The notes: a model not told the origin generated them from the letters alone. A DNA stretch of 10,971 nt from Gammaproteobacteria bacterium (GCA_026197015.1 JAPHRB010000004.1:1-10971); one strand, 5' to 3'; counted from the stretch's first letter, positions 1-7,229 are shown. Numbers and translations: made by a program.

Positions 1-39
1 AGCGTTATTATTATCAAAAGCAAAGGGAGAGGAAAGCCG

Positions 40-75
40 CCCTGAAGGAAGTTCAGGGGGAGTTATGGGTTTTTT
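40..75 (+). terminator. Possible terminator hairpin of a gene left of the window
   Basis: A perfect 7-bp stem (CCCTGAA at 40-46, TTCAGGG at 52-58) with a 5-base loop is followed after 11 bases by a six-T run at 70-75. The gap between stem and T-run is longer than in a standard intrinsic terminator. No coding sequence is visible to its left, so this is only a candidate. Confidence 0.3.
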
Positions 76-106
76 AAACTTTAACCGGACACTAGTGACA
101 GAGGAC

Positions 107-120
107 CGTGGGAACGAGAT
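107..120 (+). repeat. Half of a REP-like palindrome (remnant)
   Basis: CGTGGGAACGAGAT matches the right half of the REP-like palindrome seen intact at 7197-7229. The left half is missing, so this looks like a decayed or truncated unit of the same family. Confidence 0.4.
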
Positions 121-149
121 GAATGACAGATTGTTATGAGCTGAAAGAG

Positions 150-361
150 ATTGCACTGTTCAGGCACGTCTCCATCGGGGAAAGACCGCCGTTTTTTGGC
201 GCTCTGTCCCCTAAACCCATACCACTAGAAGCTGACAGTGTAGCGAGGCGATTCTTAACCCATACCACCAAAAGCTGACAGTGTAGTGAGGCGACTCCGT
301 AAAACGCTTGATGGCATCACGACAGGGGACAGGGCACAAAAAGCAGTGACCTTTCCCCGAG
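150..361. mobile_element. MITE-like non-coding repeat element, copy 1
   Basis: The ends are imperfect inverted repeats of about 35 bases: 177-212 starts GGGGAAAGACC and ends CTGTCCCCT, and 324-358 starts AGGGGACAGGG and ends CTTTCCCC. The left end continues outward to about 150 (ATTGCACTGTT, AGGCACGTCTCC), and these same outer bases recur at the right end of copy 2 (9624-9646). Inside are two tandem 43-base units (214-256 and 257-299), each with CCATACCAC and AGCTGACAGTGTAG, and then CGCTTGATGGCATCAC. There is no ORF or transposase, so if mobile it would need enzymes from elsewhere. The right outer flank is missing compared with copy 2, suggesting partial loss. Calling it a MITE is inference from structure and copy number. 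Confidence 0.6.
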
Positions 362-574
362 TACTATGAATCATACGAGTGATTTGTCCTGCAGTTCATT
401 ACCAATCCGCCTATCTGAGCGCTCTCCACAGGCTAAAATTCACTGCTAAACTTTAAATATATTTTAGAAAAAATGCCTTTGTCTTTATTGATGATGCATT
501 ATTTAATCAATATTTTCTTAACAAACAATGACTTATGTTTATTAAGGCCCTGGCAAATAAAAGCAAATGAATGC
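362..574. other. AT-rich gene-free stretch upstream of the fliC promoter
   Basis: No credible reading frame is present. The DNA is strongly AT-rich from about 430 onward, with many A and T tracts, as expected for DNA just upstream of a highly expressed flagellin promoter. A near sigma54 pattern at 551-564 has GG and GC nine bases apart instead of ten, and is not called. Confidence 0.4.
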
Positions 575-601
575 TAAAGCTATCTCAAAAGCGGCCGATA
601 C
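575..601 (+). promoter_or_regulatory. Sigma28 (FliA) promoter of fliC
   Basis: TAAA at 575-578 and GCCGATAC at 594-601 are separated by exactly 15 bases. This matches the enterobacterial and pseudomonad FliA consensus TAAA-N15-GCCGATAA in all but the last base. Transcription should start near 608-610, giving a leader of about 80 bases before the flagellin ATG. FliA control of the flagellin gene is the usual late-class arrangement. Confidence 0.88.
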
Positions 602-649
602 AATCATTGAGAACGAATTAAACATAATTCGCTGCAACCAGTTTAAGAC

Positions 650-686
650 CTTAAGTCGCCTGGTAAGGCGACTGAAGCTCAGGAGA
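650..686 (+). promoter_or_regulatory. fliC leader hairpin next to the ribosome binding site
   Basis: AGTCGCCT (654-661) and AGGCGACT (666-673) form a perfect 8-bp stem with a GGTA loop. It can extend to 12 positions per arm (650-661 with 666-677) with one A-G mismatch. The stem ends a few bases before the Shine-Dalgarno AGGAG (681-685), which lies six bases from the ATG. The structure could stabilise the mRNA or modulate ribosome loading. GGA sits in the ribosome site, as in some CsrA targets, but no full CsrA consensus is present. Confidence 0.55.
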
Positions 687-691
687 TAACC

Positions 692-3271
692 ATGCCTCAA
701 GTCATTAATACAAATATTCCATCAATAAATGCCCAGCGTAATCTGAATACATCGCAGAGTGATTTAAATACATCATTACAGCGTTTATCTTCTGGTTTAC
801 GGATTAACAGCGCAAAAGATGATGCAGCGGGTCTGGCGATTTCAAATCGTTTCACATCACAGATTCAAGGTCTGACGCAGGCATCACGTAATGCGAATGA
901 CGGTATCTCTTTAGCGCAAACTGCTGAGGGTGCACTTGCAGAGTCTACTAACATTTTACAACGTGTTCGTGAGCTGGCGATTCAATCAGCTAACTCAACT
1001 AACTCGTCTCAAGATAGATTAAGCCTGCAGTCTGAAGTTAACCAGCTGGTTTCAGAGCTTGACCGTATTGCAAATACTACAACGTTTAATGGCCTGAAAT
1101 TACTCGATGGTTCATTTACATCACAGAGCTTCCAGGTAGGCGCAGAAGCCAATCAAACGATTAATGTGAGTGTTACAGGTGCAACAGCAGACACATTAGG
1201 TATTAACAAGTTTGATACTACAAACACTGCAGAAGGTATTGAAGTAGCTACTACAGGCTTTCTTGCGGATACAACGGGATCGGGTCTGAATACTCAGGCA
1301 TTAGCTACTGATTTGACCACTGCAATAGGTGGACAAATTGCTGACCAGGTTTTAACGGTTACTGATAGTACGGGTACAGTACAAAATGTAACGATTAGTG
1401 CAGCTAATAATAATCGAGATGCAGCAGGTATCGCGAGTGCTTTGAATGGATTAAATGGTGTAAGTGCATTTGCATCTGCTAATACAGCAGCATTTAGTGT
1501 AACTGGAGCCCCGGCTGATGCTGAGACAGGTGATACAGTAAGTTTTACACTAGCAACGGGTGATGGCGGTACATCTCAGGCAATCAGTTTTGTTGTTCAG
1601 GACTCAGCTGATTATGTGAATGAGTTTAATTCGGCTATTTCATCAGCTGTTACAGCTATCAACTCATCAAATAGTGATACTGATCTGAGTTATGACGCAG
1701 TATCACAAACAATCACCAGCGAAAGTGGGCTTAACCTGGGTGTTGAATCCTTTGCAGTTCAGGATAATACAGCAATAACCTTTAGTAATATTGCTGGAAC
1801 ACAGGGTGAAGCGGTAACTTTCACAGTTGATGGTGGTACAGCTGTATCTTACCAGGTGGGCGCAGATGCAACTACTTCAGCCAGTAATTTAGAAACAGCA
1901 CTAAATGCATTTATTACGACTGATGCTGTATCTGCTACATACAATGTTGTTAATAATGGTACATCCGTATCACTATTTAAGAACGATGGCACAGCAACTG
2001 TTATTGCGGCATATACTGATGGTGGTACGGGTGACCAGACTGTAGATGTGGCAGCAGCTAATGGTGGTACTGTATTGGCGTCTACAACACTTGACGATAC
2101 TACTGTAACAGCTACTGGTGCACTGGATACACAAACTACCAGTGAAATGTCTTTTGCGGGTCAAACGGTTACCGAAATTGCTACCGCAGACTCAGCAGTT
2201 GATATTGGTAGTGTAACCATTCTTCTAGAAGCTGGAAATTTAACAATTCAATCAGATGCTAATGGTGTTGCGAATGATAGCCTGTTAAATGCTGCGGCTA
2301 ATACAGCAGTAAGCGTAACATCAGGTGTTGGTTTAAGTAATACGTCAAGCGGTAACTTTGTTGCTGGTCAATCACTGACACTTACTGGTGATGGCACTAC
2401 TTCTGTTTCTATCGCTGAAAATAGTTCAGCTGCCTCAATTGCAGCAACGGTTAATAAGGTTTCTGACACGACGGGTATTTCAGCAACTGCCCGCACTACA
2501 GCGACTATAAGTAACCTGGATACTGATGGCGTAGTTTCATTTACACTGGGAAGTACAACAGTATCTGCGAATGTAACGACTACAGACCTTAGTGCATTGG
2601 CAAATGAGCTTAATAATAAATCTGGTAATACAGGTGTGACTGCTGAGCTGAGCCTGGATAATACATCTATTACACTAATTGATGCGACAGGTGATGATAT
2701 AGCCATCCAGAACTTTAATAGTTCTGCAGCAGATACGACTACTAACACCATTGTCAATATGAATGTAACAGGTGGTGAAGGATCAGCGGTAACATTATCA
2801 GCTGGTAATGCAAATGCAGATCTGGATTCAACTGTTGTCGGTGGTAATGTTGAATTTAGTTCAACCTCAGGTTCATTTACTGTCGCTTCAAATGTTGCTG
2901 GTGCTGATGGTGGTATATTTGCGGGATCTGCAAGCAATCTAAACGCCAGTTCAAATGAAACGGTTGATAGTATCGATATTAGTACAGCCATTGGTGCGAA
3001 TGATGCAATTGATATTGCAGATGGTGCTTTGGCAACTATTGATAGTATCCGCGCAGATTTGGGTGCGGTTCAAAACAGATTTGGTTCAACCATCCGAAGC
3101 CTGGATACAGCAGTTGAAAACTTCAGTGCAGCACGTAGCCGAATTCAGGATACGGACTTTGCGGCAGAAACTGCAAACCTGACACGTAACCAGGTGTTAC
3201 AACAGGCGGGTGTGGCGATGTTGGCCCAGGCTAACTCACAGCCACAGTTAGTATTGAGTCTTCTGCAGTAA
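692..3271 (+). CDS. fliC: Flagellin, unusually long (859 aa)
   Basis: This is the structural subunit of the flagellar filament, exported by the flagellar type III system and polymerised outside the cell. Residues 1 to about 165 are the conserved N-terminal D0/D1 helices (MPQVINTNIPSINAQRNL, RLSSGLRINSAKDDAAGLAI, and LQRVRELAIQ at 89-98, the region TLR5 reads in other flagellins). Residues from about 780 to 859 are the C-terminal D1/D0 part (SIRADLGAVQNRF to VLSLLQ). The roughly 600 residues between are Ser/Thr/Asp/Ala-rich beta-type sequence with only about six Lys or Arg, and the protein has no Cys. Many flagellins are 280-500 aa, so the surface-exposed part is greatly enlarged. It contains several Flagellin_IN-like modules (about 218-270, 280-352, 370-438, 558-606 and 612-674). 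The start is fixed by AGGAG six bases upstream and by the family N-terminus. A FliA promoter precedes it. Confidence 0.96.
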   Translation: MPQVINTNIPSINAQRNLNTSQSDLNTSLQRLSSGLRINSAKDDAAGLAISNRFTSQIQGLTQASRNANDGISLAQTAEGALAESTNILQRVRELAIQSANSTNSSQDRLSLQSEVNQLVSELDRIANTTTFNGLKLLDGSFTSQSFQVGAEANQTINVSVTGATADTLGINKFDTTNTAEGIEVATTGFLADTTGSGLNTQALATDLTTAIGGQIADQVLTVTDSTGTVQNVTISAANNNRDAAGIASALNGLNGVSAFASANTAAFSVTGAPADAETGDTVSFTLATGDGGTSQAISFVVQDSADYVNEFNSAISSAVTAINSSNSDTDLSYDAVSQTITSESGLNLGVESFAVQDNTAITFSNIAGTQGEAVTFTVDGGTAVSYQVGADATTSASNLETALNAFITTDAVSATYNVVNNGTSVSLFKNDGTATVIAAYTDGGTGDQTVDVAAANGGTVLASTTLDDTTVTATGALDTQTTSEMSFAGQTVTEIATADSAVDIGSVTILLEAGNLTIQSDANGVANDSLLNAAANTAVSVTSGVGLSNTSSGNFVAGQSLTLTGDGTTSVSIAENSSAASIAATVNKVSDTTGISATARTTATISNLDTDGVVSFTLGSTTVSANVTTTDLSALANELNNKSGNTGVTAELSLDNTSITLIDATGDDIAIQNFNSSAADTTTNTIVNMNVTGGEGSAVTLSAGNANADLDSTVVGGNVEFSSTSGSFTVASNVAGADGGIFAGSASNLNASSNETVDSIDISTAIGANDAIDIADGALATIDSIRADLGAVQNRFGSTIRSLDTAVENFSAARSRIQDTDFAAETANLTRNQVLQQAGVAMLAQANSQPQLVLSLLQ

Positions 3272-3291
3272 GGCCAGGCAGGTGATAATAT

Positions 3292-3344
3292 CCAGAACAT
3301 GTTTTGCTAAAGCGGTCGGTGAGTTTCTCACCGCCGTGTTCTGG
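3292..3344 (+). terminator. Two-tier stem-loop after fliC, candidate terminator or mRNA 3' end
   Basis: An outer stem CCAGAACA (3292-3299) with TGTTCTGG (3337-3344) encloses a perfect inner hairpin, CGGTGAG (3317-3323), TTT loop, CTCACCG (3327-3333). It begins about 20 bases after the fliC stop. A T-rich but interrupted tract follows (TGTTTGTT). It would protect the abundant flagellin mRNA and may terminate or attenuate reading into flaG. The lack of a clean T-run keeps the terminator call uncertain. Confidence 0.5.
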
Positions 3345-3387
3345 TGTTTGTTAAACAATATATATAATACTGTGAACAGGTGTAAAC

Positions 3388-3801
3388 ATGTCTACTGATA
3401 TCGTGACAAACCAGATTTCAAAAGATGTTTTGAGCTCATCATCAGCTGTTAAATCTAAACCTGCTAATGATGCTGGTCAGGTGGAAAGCCGGCAAAATGC
3501 TGCTGCTCAGGCGGCCAATTTAGAAGGCAAATTATTACCGCCTGATTCCCAAAAAGCGGAAATAAGTAGTGAAGAGATACAACAGGCAGTAACTGATCTA
3601 AATTCACACATACAAAACATAGAACGGAATTTGTTATTTAGTGTTGATGAAAGCAGTGGTCGTACAATCGTACGAGTGGTGAATTCTGAGACAGAAGAGG
3701 TTATCAGGCAGATGCCCACTGAAGAGGTGTTGCGTATTTCTCGTAGCATTCATGAGCAGATGGGTGATGTTTCAGGTATGATTTTTGAAACTTCTGCATA
3801 A
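3388..3801 (+). CDS. flaG: FlaG family protein (137 aa)
   Basis: FlaG is a small protein encoded between flagellin and fliD in many polar flagellates. It affects filament length and assembly, though its molecular role is not settled. The N-terminal 55 residues are polar and probably disordered (Ser, Ala, Gln, Lys). The FlaG domain spans about 58-130: a helix with QQAVTDLNSHIQNIERNL, a strand pair with LLFSVDESSGRTIVRV, and the typical end VIRQMPTEEVLRISRSI. The start has a modest AGG site (3378-3380) seven bases from ATG. No FliA or sigma54 promoter is visible between fliC and flaG. A perfect TATAAT at 3363-3368 lacks a matching -35 box, so flaG may depend on readthrough from fliC. The stop is immediately followed by the fliD promoter. 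Confidence 0.9.
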   Translation: MSTDIVTNQISKDVLSSSSAVKSKPANDAGQVESRQNAAAQAANLEGKLLPPDSQKAEISSEEIQQAVTDLNSHIQNIERNLLFSVDESSGRTIVRVVNSETEEVIRQMPTEEVLRISRSIHEQMGDVSGMIFETSA

Positions 3802-3802
3802 T

Positions 3803-3818
3803 TGGCCTTTTAATTGCA
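3803..3818 (+). promoter_or_regulatory. Sigma54 (RpoN) promoter of fliD
   Basis: TGGCCTTTTAATTGCA has the invariant GG (3804-3805) and GC (3816-3817) exactly ten bases apart, with TGGC and TTGCA as in the consensus TGGCAC-N5-TTGCA. It begins two bases after the flaG stop. Transcription would start near 3829, leaving a leader of about 80 bases before fliD. A FleQ-dependent sigma54 promoter for fliD is known in Pseudomonas aeruginosa, and fleQ lies downstream here. Confidence 0.78.
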
Positions 3819-3834
3819 ACCAGTCTTTCTGACA

Positions 3835-3900
3835 ATATTGTAATTAGTTTTAATAAATTGTGATCATTCTAATTTAATTTAATTTGAATGATTACAATAT
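3835..3900 (+). promoter_or_regulatory. Nested inverted repeats in the fliD leader
   Basis: The outer pair ATATTGTAAT (3835-3844) and ATTACAATAT (3891-3900) is a perfect 10-bp inverted repeat. An inner pair ATCATTC (3863-3869) and GAATGAT (3886-3892) is also perfect. The two share bases 3891-3892, so they cannot fully form together. The right arm ends one base before the ribosome site GAGG (3902-3905). A regulatory hairpin or a protein-binding site is possible; the function is unknown. Confidence 0.5.
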
Positions 3901-3910
3901 CGAGGTTTTC

Positions 3911-5947
3911 ATGGCAACAATTTCGGCAGCAGGTATAGGTTCTGGACTGGATGTAAACAGCATTCTGGAACAGATCGTTGAAGCTGAACGCGCACCAACT
4001 GAAAATCGTCTTAATCTTAATGAAGCTAAACTTCAAGCTGAGCTCAGTGCCTTTGGTACATTAAAAGGTTCTGTCAGTTCATTTCAATCTTCGTTAGGTA
4101 AATTAACTTCTGCATCCCTGTTTAATAGCAGTGAAGTATCGGTGAGTAATAATGATGTATTAAGTGCTTCCTCATCAAGTATTGCGCAGCAAGGTAATTA
4201 TTCTGTAGAAGTTAAAAGTCTTGCACAATCTCATACCCTGGCATCTATTGCTTTTGATGAACTAGACGATGTCATTGGTAATGGCACACTGACATTTAAT
4301 TTTGGTACCACGGTTTATGACCCGGGCACTGATTTTGCAACTGGCGATGATACCTACACCAGTTTTACAAATAATACTGAACGCTCCAGTGAATCGGTTG
4401 TTATAGATAACTCAAACAATACGGTTAGCGGCGTTCGTGATGCAATCAATAATGCCGACATAGGTGTAACCGCCTCAATAGTTGATGATGGTACTGGTTA
4501 TCGTTTAGTTATGGCATCTGATCAGCAGGGCCTGGATAATAGCCTGGGTATTACGGTAGATGAAGGCGGTGCTGCGGCTGACAATATTGATACAAGTGGG
4601 CTATCCCGGTTAGCCTTTAATGGTGGTGCTACTAACGCGCAGCAGACACAGGTAGCTGCAGATGCAGAATTAACAATAAATGGTTTAACTGTTTTACGGG
4701 AAGAAAATACTATTACAGGTGCCATTCCCGGTATTACTCTGAATTTAAAAGCTGCCGATGTGGGTAACCCGGTGCAGGTGAATATCAGTAGCACTAATAC
4801 CAGTGAAGCAGAAAAAAATATTAGTGCTTTTGTTGAGTCATTTAATGAAATGGCGGCCGTGTTTAACAGCCTCACTGAGTATGGTGGTGAAGGTGGTCAG
4901 AACGGGATATTGCTGGGTGATACAACAGCAAGAAATTTAATGCAACAGATGCGCCGTGAATTAGGTGGTCTTGTAAATAATGGCGGTAGCTTTAATAGCC
5001 TTAGTTCGATAGGCATAACAACTAACAGAGACGGTACGCTTAATCTGGATAGTGTGGCACTTAATGAGGCGTTAAGTGAAGATTTTGATTCCGTTGCACA
5101 GTTATTTCATGCTAATGGAAACTCATCGGACAGTGAAGTACTCGTTACAGGTAGCAGTCTTTCAACTCAGGAAGGCAGTTATAGTGTATCAATAGGTTCA
5201 CTTGCAACGCAGGGGCAATTTTCTGCAGCAGCTGTGACGGCACCTATTACAATTGATTCAAGTAATAATTCTTTTTCATTTATTGTCGATGGAACATCAA
5301 GTGGTAATGTTTCAATTAGCCAGGGAACATATACTGATTTAGATGAACTGGCACAGGAAATTGAAAACCGTATAAATAGTTCAAGCAATTTACAGAGTAA
5401 TGGACAGGGTGTTTCTGTTTCATACGAGTCTGGTGCATTTCAGATTACTTCAAGTTCTTATGGTTCTGATTCCAGAGTAACGGTTTCTTCAGAAAATAGT
5501 AGTCTGGGTTTTATCAGTAGTGGTGTTTCAACAGAGGGTACAGATGTTACTGGTACGATTGGCGGTTTACCCGCCACCGGTTCAGGACAGTTTTTGACTG
5601 GAACCGGCTCAGCGACTGGACTGCAGTTAGAAGTCACCGGTAATAATGTGGGAAATCGTGGCAGTGTTAATTTTTCACGAGGTCTGGCAACTAAGCTGAA
5701 TTCTTTATTAACTGAATTTCAGGCAGAAGATGGCCAGATTACGGCAAAAACTGACAGTATTAATAATCAGATCCAAAGTATTGCCGAGGATCGCCTTGAT
5801 TTAACAAAACGAGTGGATGCGATAGAAGAACGTTATAGAAAACAGTTTACGGCATTAGATATTTTGATTAGTCAGATGAATGCAACCAGTGATTTTTTAC
5901 AGACACAACTTGATGCTTTGCCGGGTAGTACCTATAACAAAAATTAA
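3911..5947 (+). CDS. fliD: Flagellar filament capping protein FliD (678 aa, long form)
   Basis: FliD caps the growing filament tip and helps flagellin subunits fold into it. The N-terminal FliD domain is clear (ISAAGIGSGLDVNSILEQIV, residues 4-23, then the coiled helix to about 70). The C-terminal part ends with a coiled helix and SQMNATSDFLQTQLDALP (655-671), the family signature. At 678 aa it exceeds the roughly 450-470 aa of enterobacterial FliD. The extra length includes about 405-545, where SYSVSIGSLATQGQ (423-436) echoes NYSVEVKSLAQSH (96-108). I chose ATG 3911 because GAGG lies five bases upstream and the protein then begins MATISAAGIG, as in homologues. ATG 3884 would add nine residues without a ribosome site. 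The gene has its own sigma54-type promoter. Confidence 0.95.
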   Translation: MATISAAGIGSGLDVNSILEQIVEAERAPTENRLNLNEAKLQAELSAFGTLKGSVSSFQSSLGKLTSASLFNSSEVSVSNNDVLSASSSSIAQQGNYSVEVKSLAQSHTLASIAFDELDDVIGNGTLTFNFGTTVYDPGTDFATGDDTYTSFTNNTERSSESVVIDNSNNTVSGVRDAINNADIGVTASIVDDGTGYRLVMASDQQGLDNSLGITVDEGGAAADNIDTSGLSRLAFNGGATNAQQTQVAADAELTINGLTVLREENTITGAIPGITLNLKAADVGNPVQVNISSTNTSEAEKNISAFVESFNEMAAVFNSLTEYGGEGGQNGILLGDTTARNLMQQMRRELGGLVNNGGSFNSLSSIGITTNRDGTLNLDSVALNEALSEDFDSVAQLFHANGNSSDSEVLVTGSSLSTQEGSYSVSIGSLATQGQFSAAAVTAPITIDSSNNSFSFIVDGTSSGNVSISQGTYTDLDELAQEIENRINSSSNLQSNGQGVSVSYESGAFQITSSSYGSDSRVTVSSENSSLGFISSGVSTEGTDVTGTIGGLPATGSGQFLTGTGSATGLQLEVTGNNVGNRGSVNFSRGLATKLNSLLTEFQAEDGQITAKTDSINNQIQSIAEDRLDLTKRVDAIEERYRKQFTALDILISQMNATSDFLQTQLDALPGSTYNKN

Positions 5948-6031
5948 TTTTATAAATAAAAACATTTGTTGTGAGTAGTCTGCTATAAACAACAGATGGA
6001 TAAAGACAAGCCAACAGACAGGAAAAAGCCA

Positions 6032-6442
6032 ATGCAAAATTCAGCAGCAATGAATCAATATAAGCAGGTGGGCGTACAGGCAGCAGTAGGTAATGCTGAT
6101 CCGCACACATTAATCCAGATGCTTATTGATGGTGCAATACAGCGTTTAAATGCCGCTAAAATGCATATGAAGCAAAATAATGTAGCGTCGAAAGGTGAGA
6201 ATATAAGCAAAGCTATTACTATTATTGATGGCTTACGTACTTCGCTTGATATGGAAAAAGGCGGTGATATCGCAAAAAACCTGGAGTCACTTTATGACTA
6301 CATGCAGCGTCAGTTATTAGCGGCAAACCTTAATAATAAATTAGAGAATATTGATGAAGTTCTTTCTCTGATGAATGAAATTCGTGCTGGCTGGACAAGT
6401 ATTCCTCAGGATGTCAGGAACAGTAAAGCTCAGGAAAGTTAA
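6032..6442 (+). CDS. fliS: Flagellin export chaperone FliS (136 aa)
   Basis: FliS binds the C-terminal D0 part of newly made flagellin in the cytoplasm, prevents early polymerisation and delivers it to the export gate. The family core is visible: ADPHTLIQMLIDGAIQRLN at about 22-40, a Lys-rich helix, GLRTSLDMEKGGDIAKNLESLYDYM in pieces at about 67-90, and a final helix with VLSLMNEIRAGW. The length fits the usual 120-140 aa. ATG 6032 has AGGA eight bases upstream; the ATG at 5996 would add twelve charged residues and has no ribosome site. No promoter was recognised in the 84 bases after fliD, so co-transcription with fliD is likely. The fliT-like gene follows after five bases. Confidence 0.93.
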   Translation: MQNSAAMNQYKQVGVQAAVGNADPHTLIQMLIDGAIQRLNAAKMHMKQNNVASKGENISKAITIIDGLRTSLDMEKGGDIAKNLESLYDYMQRQLLAANLNNKLENIDEVLSLMNEIRAGWTSIPQDVRNSKAQES

Positions 6443-6447
6443 TCAGC

Positions 6448-6765
6448 ATGTTACAGGCCAGACAACAAGAATGGAAAAGTATTCTAAAGATGACTGAAAT
6501 GCTGCATCAGTTATCGGCAGAAGAAAACTGGCAAGCTATGACCGAGCTGGAATCTGAACGGTTTGGTAAAATTGAAACCTTTTTCGCGATGCCTGTTTCA
6601 GCGTCAGAAGCAGAAGAGATTGGAGAAGGTATTCGTCAGATGTTAAAAAGTGATGAGCTGTTAAAGCAAAATAGTTTGTCTCAACAACAAAATATGTCGG
6701 ATGGTATCAAGAAAATATCCAGAGGACGTCAGGTTGTTGAAGCTTATAACAAACACAGCGTTTAG
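6448..6765 (+). CDS. fliT: FliT-like flagellar chaperone (105 aa)
   Basis: FliT proteins chaperone the cap protein FliD, and in enterics also modulate the flagellar master regulator. This small helical protein has the expected features: an all-alpha pattern, a conserved-type middle (ALA/MTELESERFGKIETFF, about residues 30-45) and a C-terminal helix ending RGRQVVEAYN (about 91-100). It sits immediately after fliS, where pseudomonads carry a FliT/FleP-type gene. FliT is poorly conserved, so assignment rests on position, size and these patterns. An AGGA at 6432-6435 inside the end of fliS is the only ribosome-site candidate and is rather far from the ATG, so translational coupling to fliS is plausible. 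Confidence 0.72.
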   Translation: MLQARQQEWKSILKMTEMLHQLSAEENWQAMTELESERFGKIETFFAMPVSASEAEEIGEGIRQMLKSDELLKQNSLSQQQNMSDGIKKISRGRQVVEAYNKHSV

Positions 6766-6831
6766 ATAATATTTTTGCACAGCATTCACTTTGGTGTTTA
6801 ACATCGCATCCAACATTAAAAAAACAACTCT

Positions 6832-6865
6832 ATCTCTTTTTTATGTTTATGCTCTACATGGACCG
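6832..6865 (+). repeat. 34-base direct repeat, copy A
   Basis: It is identical to 7230-7263 at 32 of 34 positions, starting ATCTCTTTTTTATG and ending near CATGG. Copy B directly adjoins a REP-like palindrome while copy A has none, suggesting the tail of a larger repeat whose palindrome was lost here. Confidence 0.6.
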
Positions 6866-6998
6866 CAGGCTGGAGGGCAGTAAGCCCGACATAAAGCCCC
6901 AGATAAATCACTCATTTATCAGCCTGGTTAATAGAGAATAAAAACCAAAGCGGATTATGAGATTCTGATATAACGTTGAAATATCAACCTCTAGAACA

Positions 6999-7030
6999 AC
7001 TCGTTCCCATGCTCCGGCGTGGGAATGCAT
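6999..7030 (+). repeat. REP-like palindrome, left member of an inverted pair
   Basis: It reads CGTTCCCATGC on the left arm and GGCGTGGGAATGCAT on the right, with one imperfect position in the stem. It belongs to the widespread family with GTTCCCACGC/GCGTGGGAAC arms, which in other genomes is linked to REP-associated tyrosine transposases. Its mirror partner lies at 7197-7229. Confidence 0.7.
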
Positions 7031-7196
7031 AACTAACCAGATAACTCATACCAATCAATCCTCTTCACACCTGTCACCAGTAACTCAGCAGTTTCTCGTG
7101 TATTACATGAGCGGAGTTTCACTTACTGTATTTTAAAAGCTGGAAAAAGTTCTGCACCTGAAAACGTACGGAGTGTGGGTTAGTACATCGAAACCT

Positions 7197-7229
7197 ATGC
7201 ATTCCCACGCGGGAGCGTGGGAACGAGAA
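7197..7229 (-). repeat. REP-like palindrome, right member of an inverted pair
   Basis: The arms ATTCCCACGC and GCGTGGGAACGAG form a strong stem. Read on the opposite strand it has the same order as the unit at 6999-7030 (CTCGTTCCCA side first, GGGAATGCAT side last). The two therefore form an inverted pair about 230 bases across, as in a REPIN or BIME. Confidence 0.72.

Noticed and set aside
551..564. Sigma54-like TGGCA pattern before fliC
   Set aside because: GG and GC are nine bases apart instead of ten, and a near-perfect FliA promoter lies just downstream.
289..673. Shared octamer AGGCGACT between element copy 1 and the fliC leader hairpin
   Set aside because: Only eight bases match with no wider similarity, so chance is the simplest explanation.
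2368..2991. 207-codon open frame on the - strand inside fliC
   Set aside because: It is antisense to the low-complexity flagellin region, whose biased codons keep the reverse frame open; there is no ribosome site or recognisable domain.
3884..3910. Upstream ATG that would add nine residues to FliD
   Set aside because: It has no Shine-Dalgarno sequence, lies inside the leader inverted repeat, and the next ATG has GAGG and gives the family N-terminus.
5996..6031. Upstream ATG that would add twelve residues to FliS
   Set aside because: It has no ribosome site; ATG 6032 has AGGA at a good distance and gives a standard FliS length.
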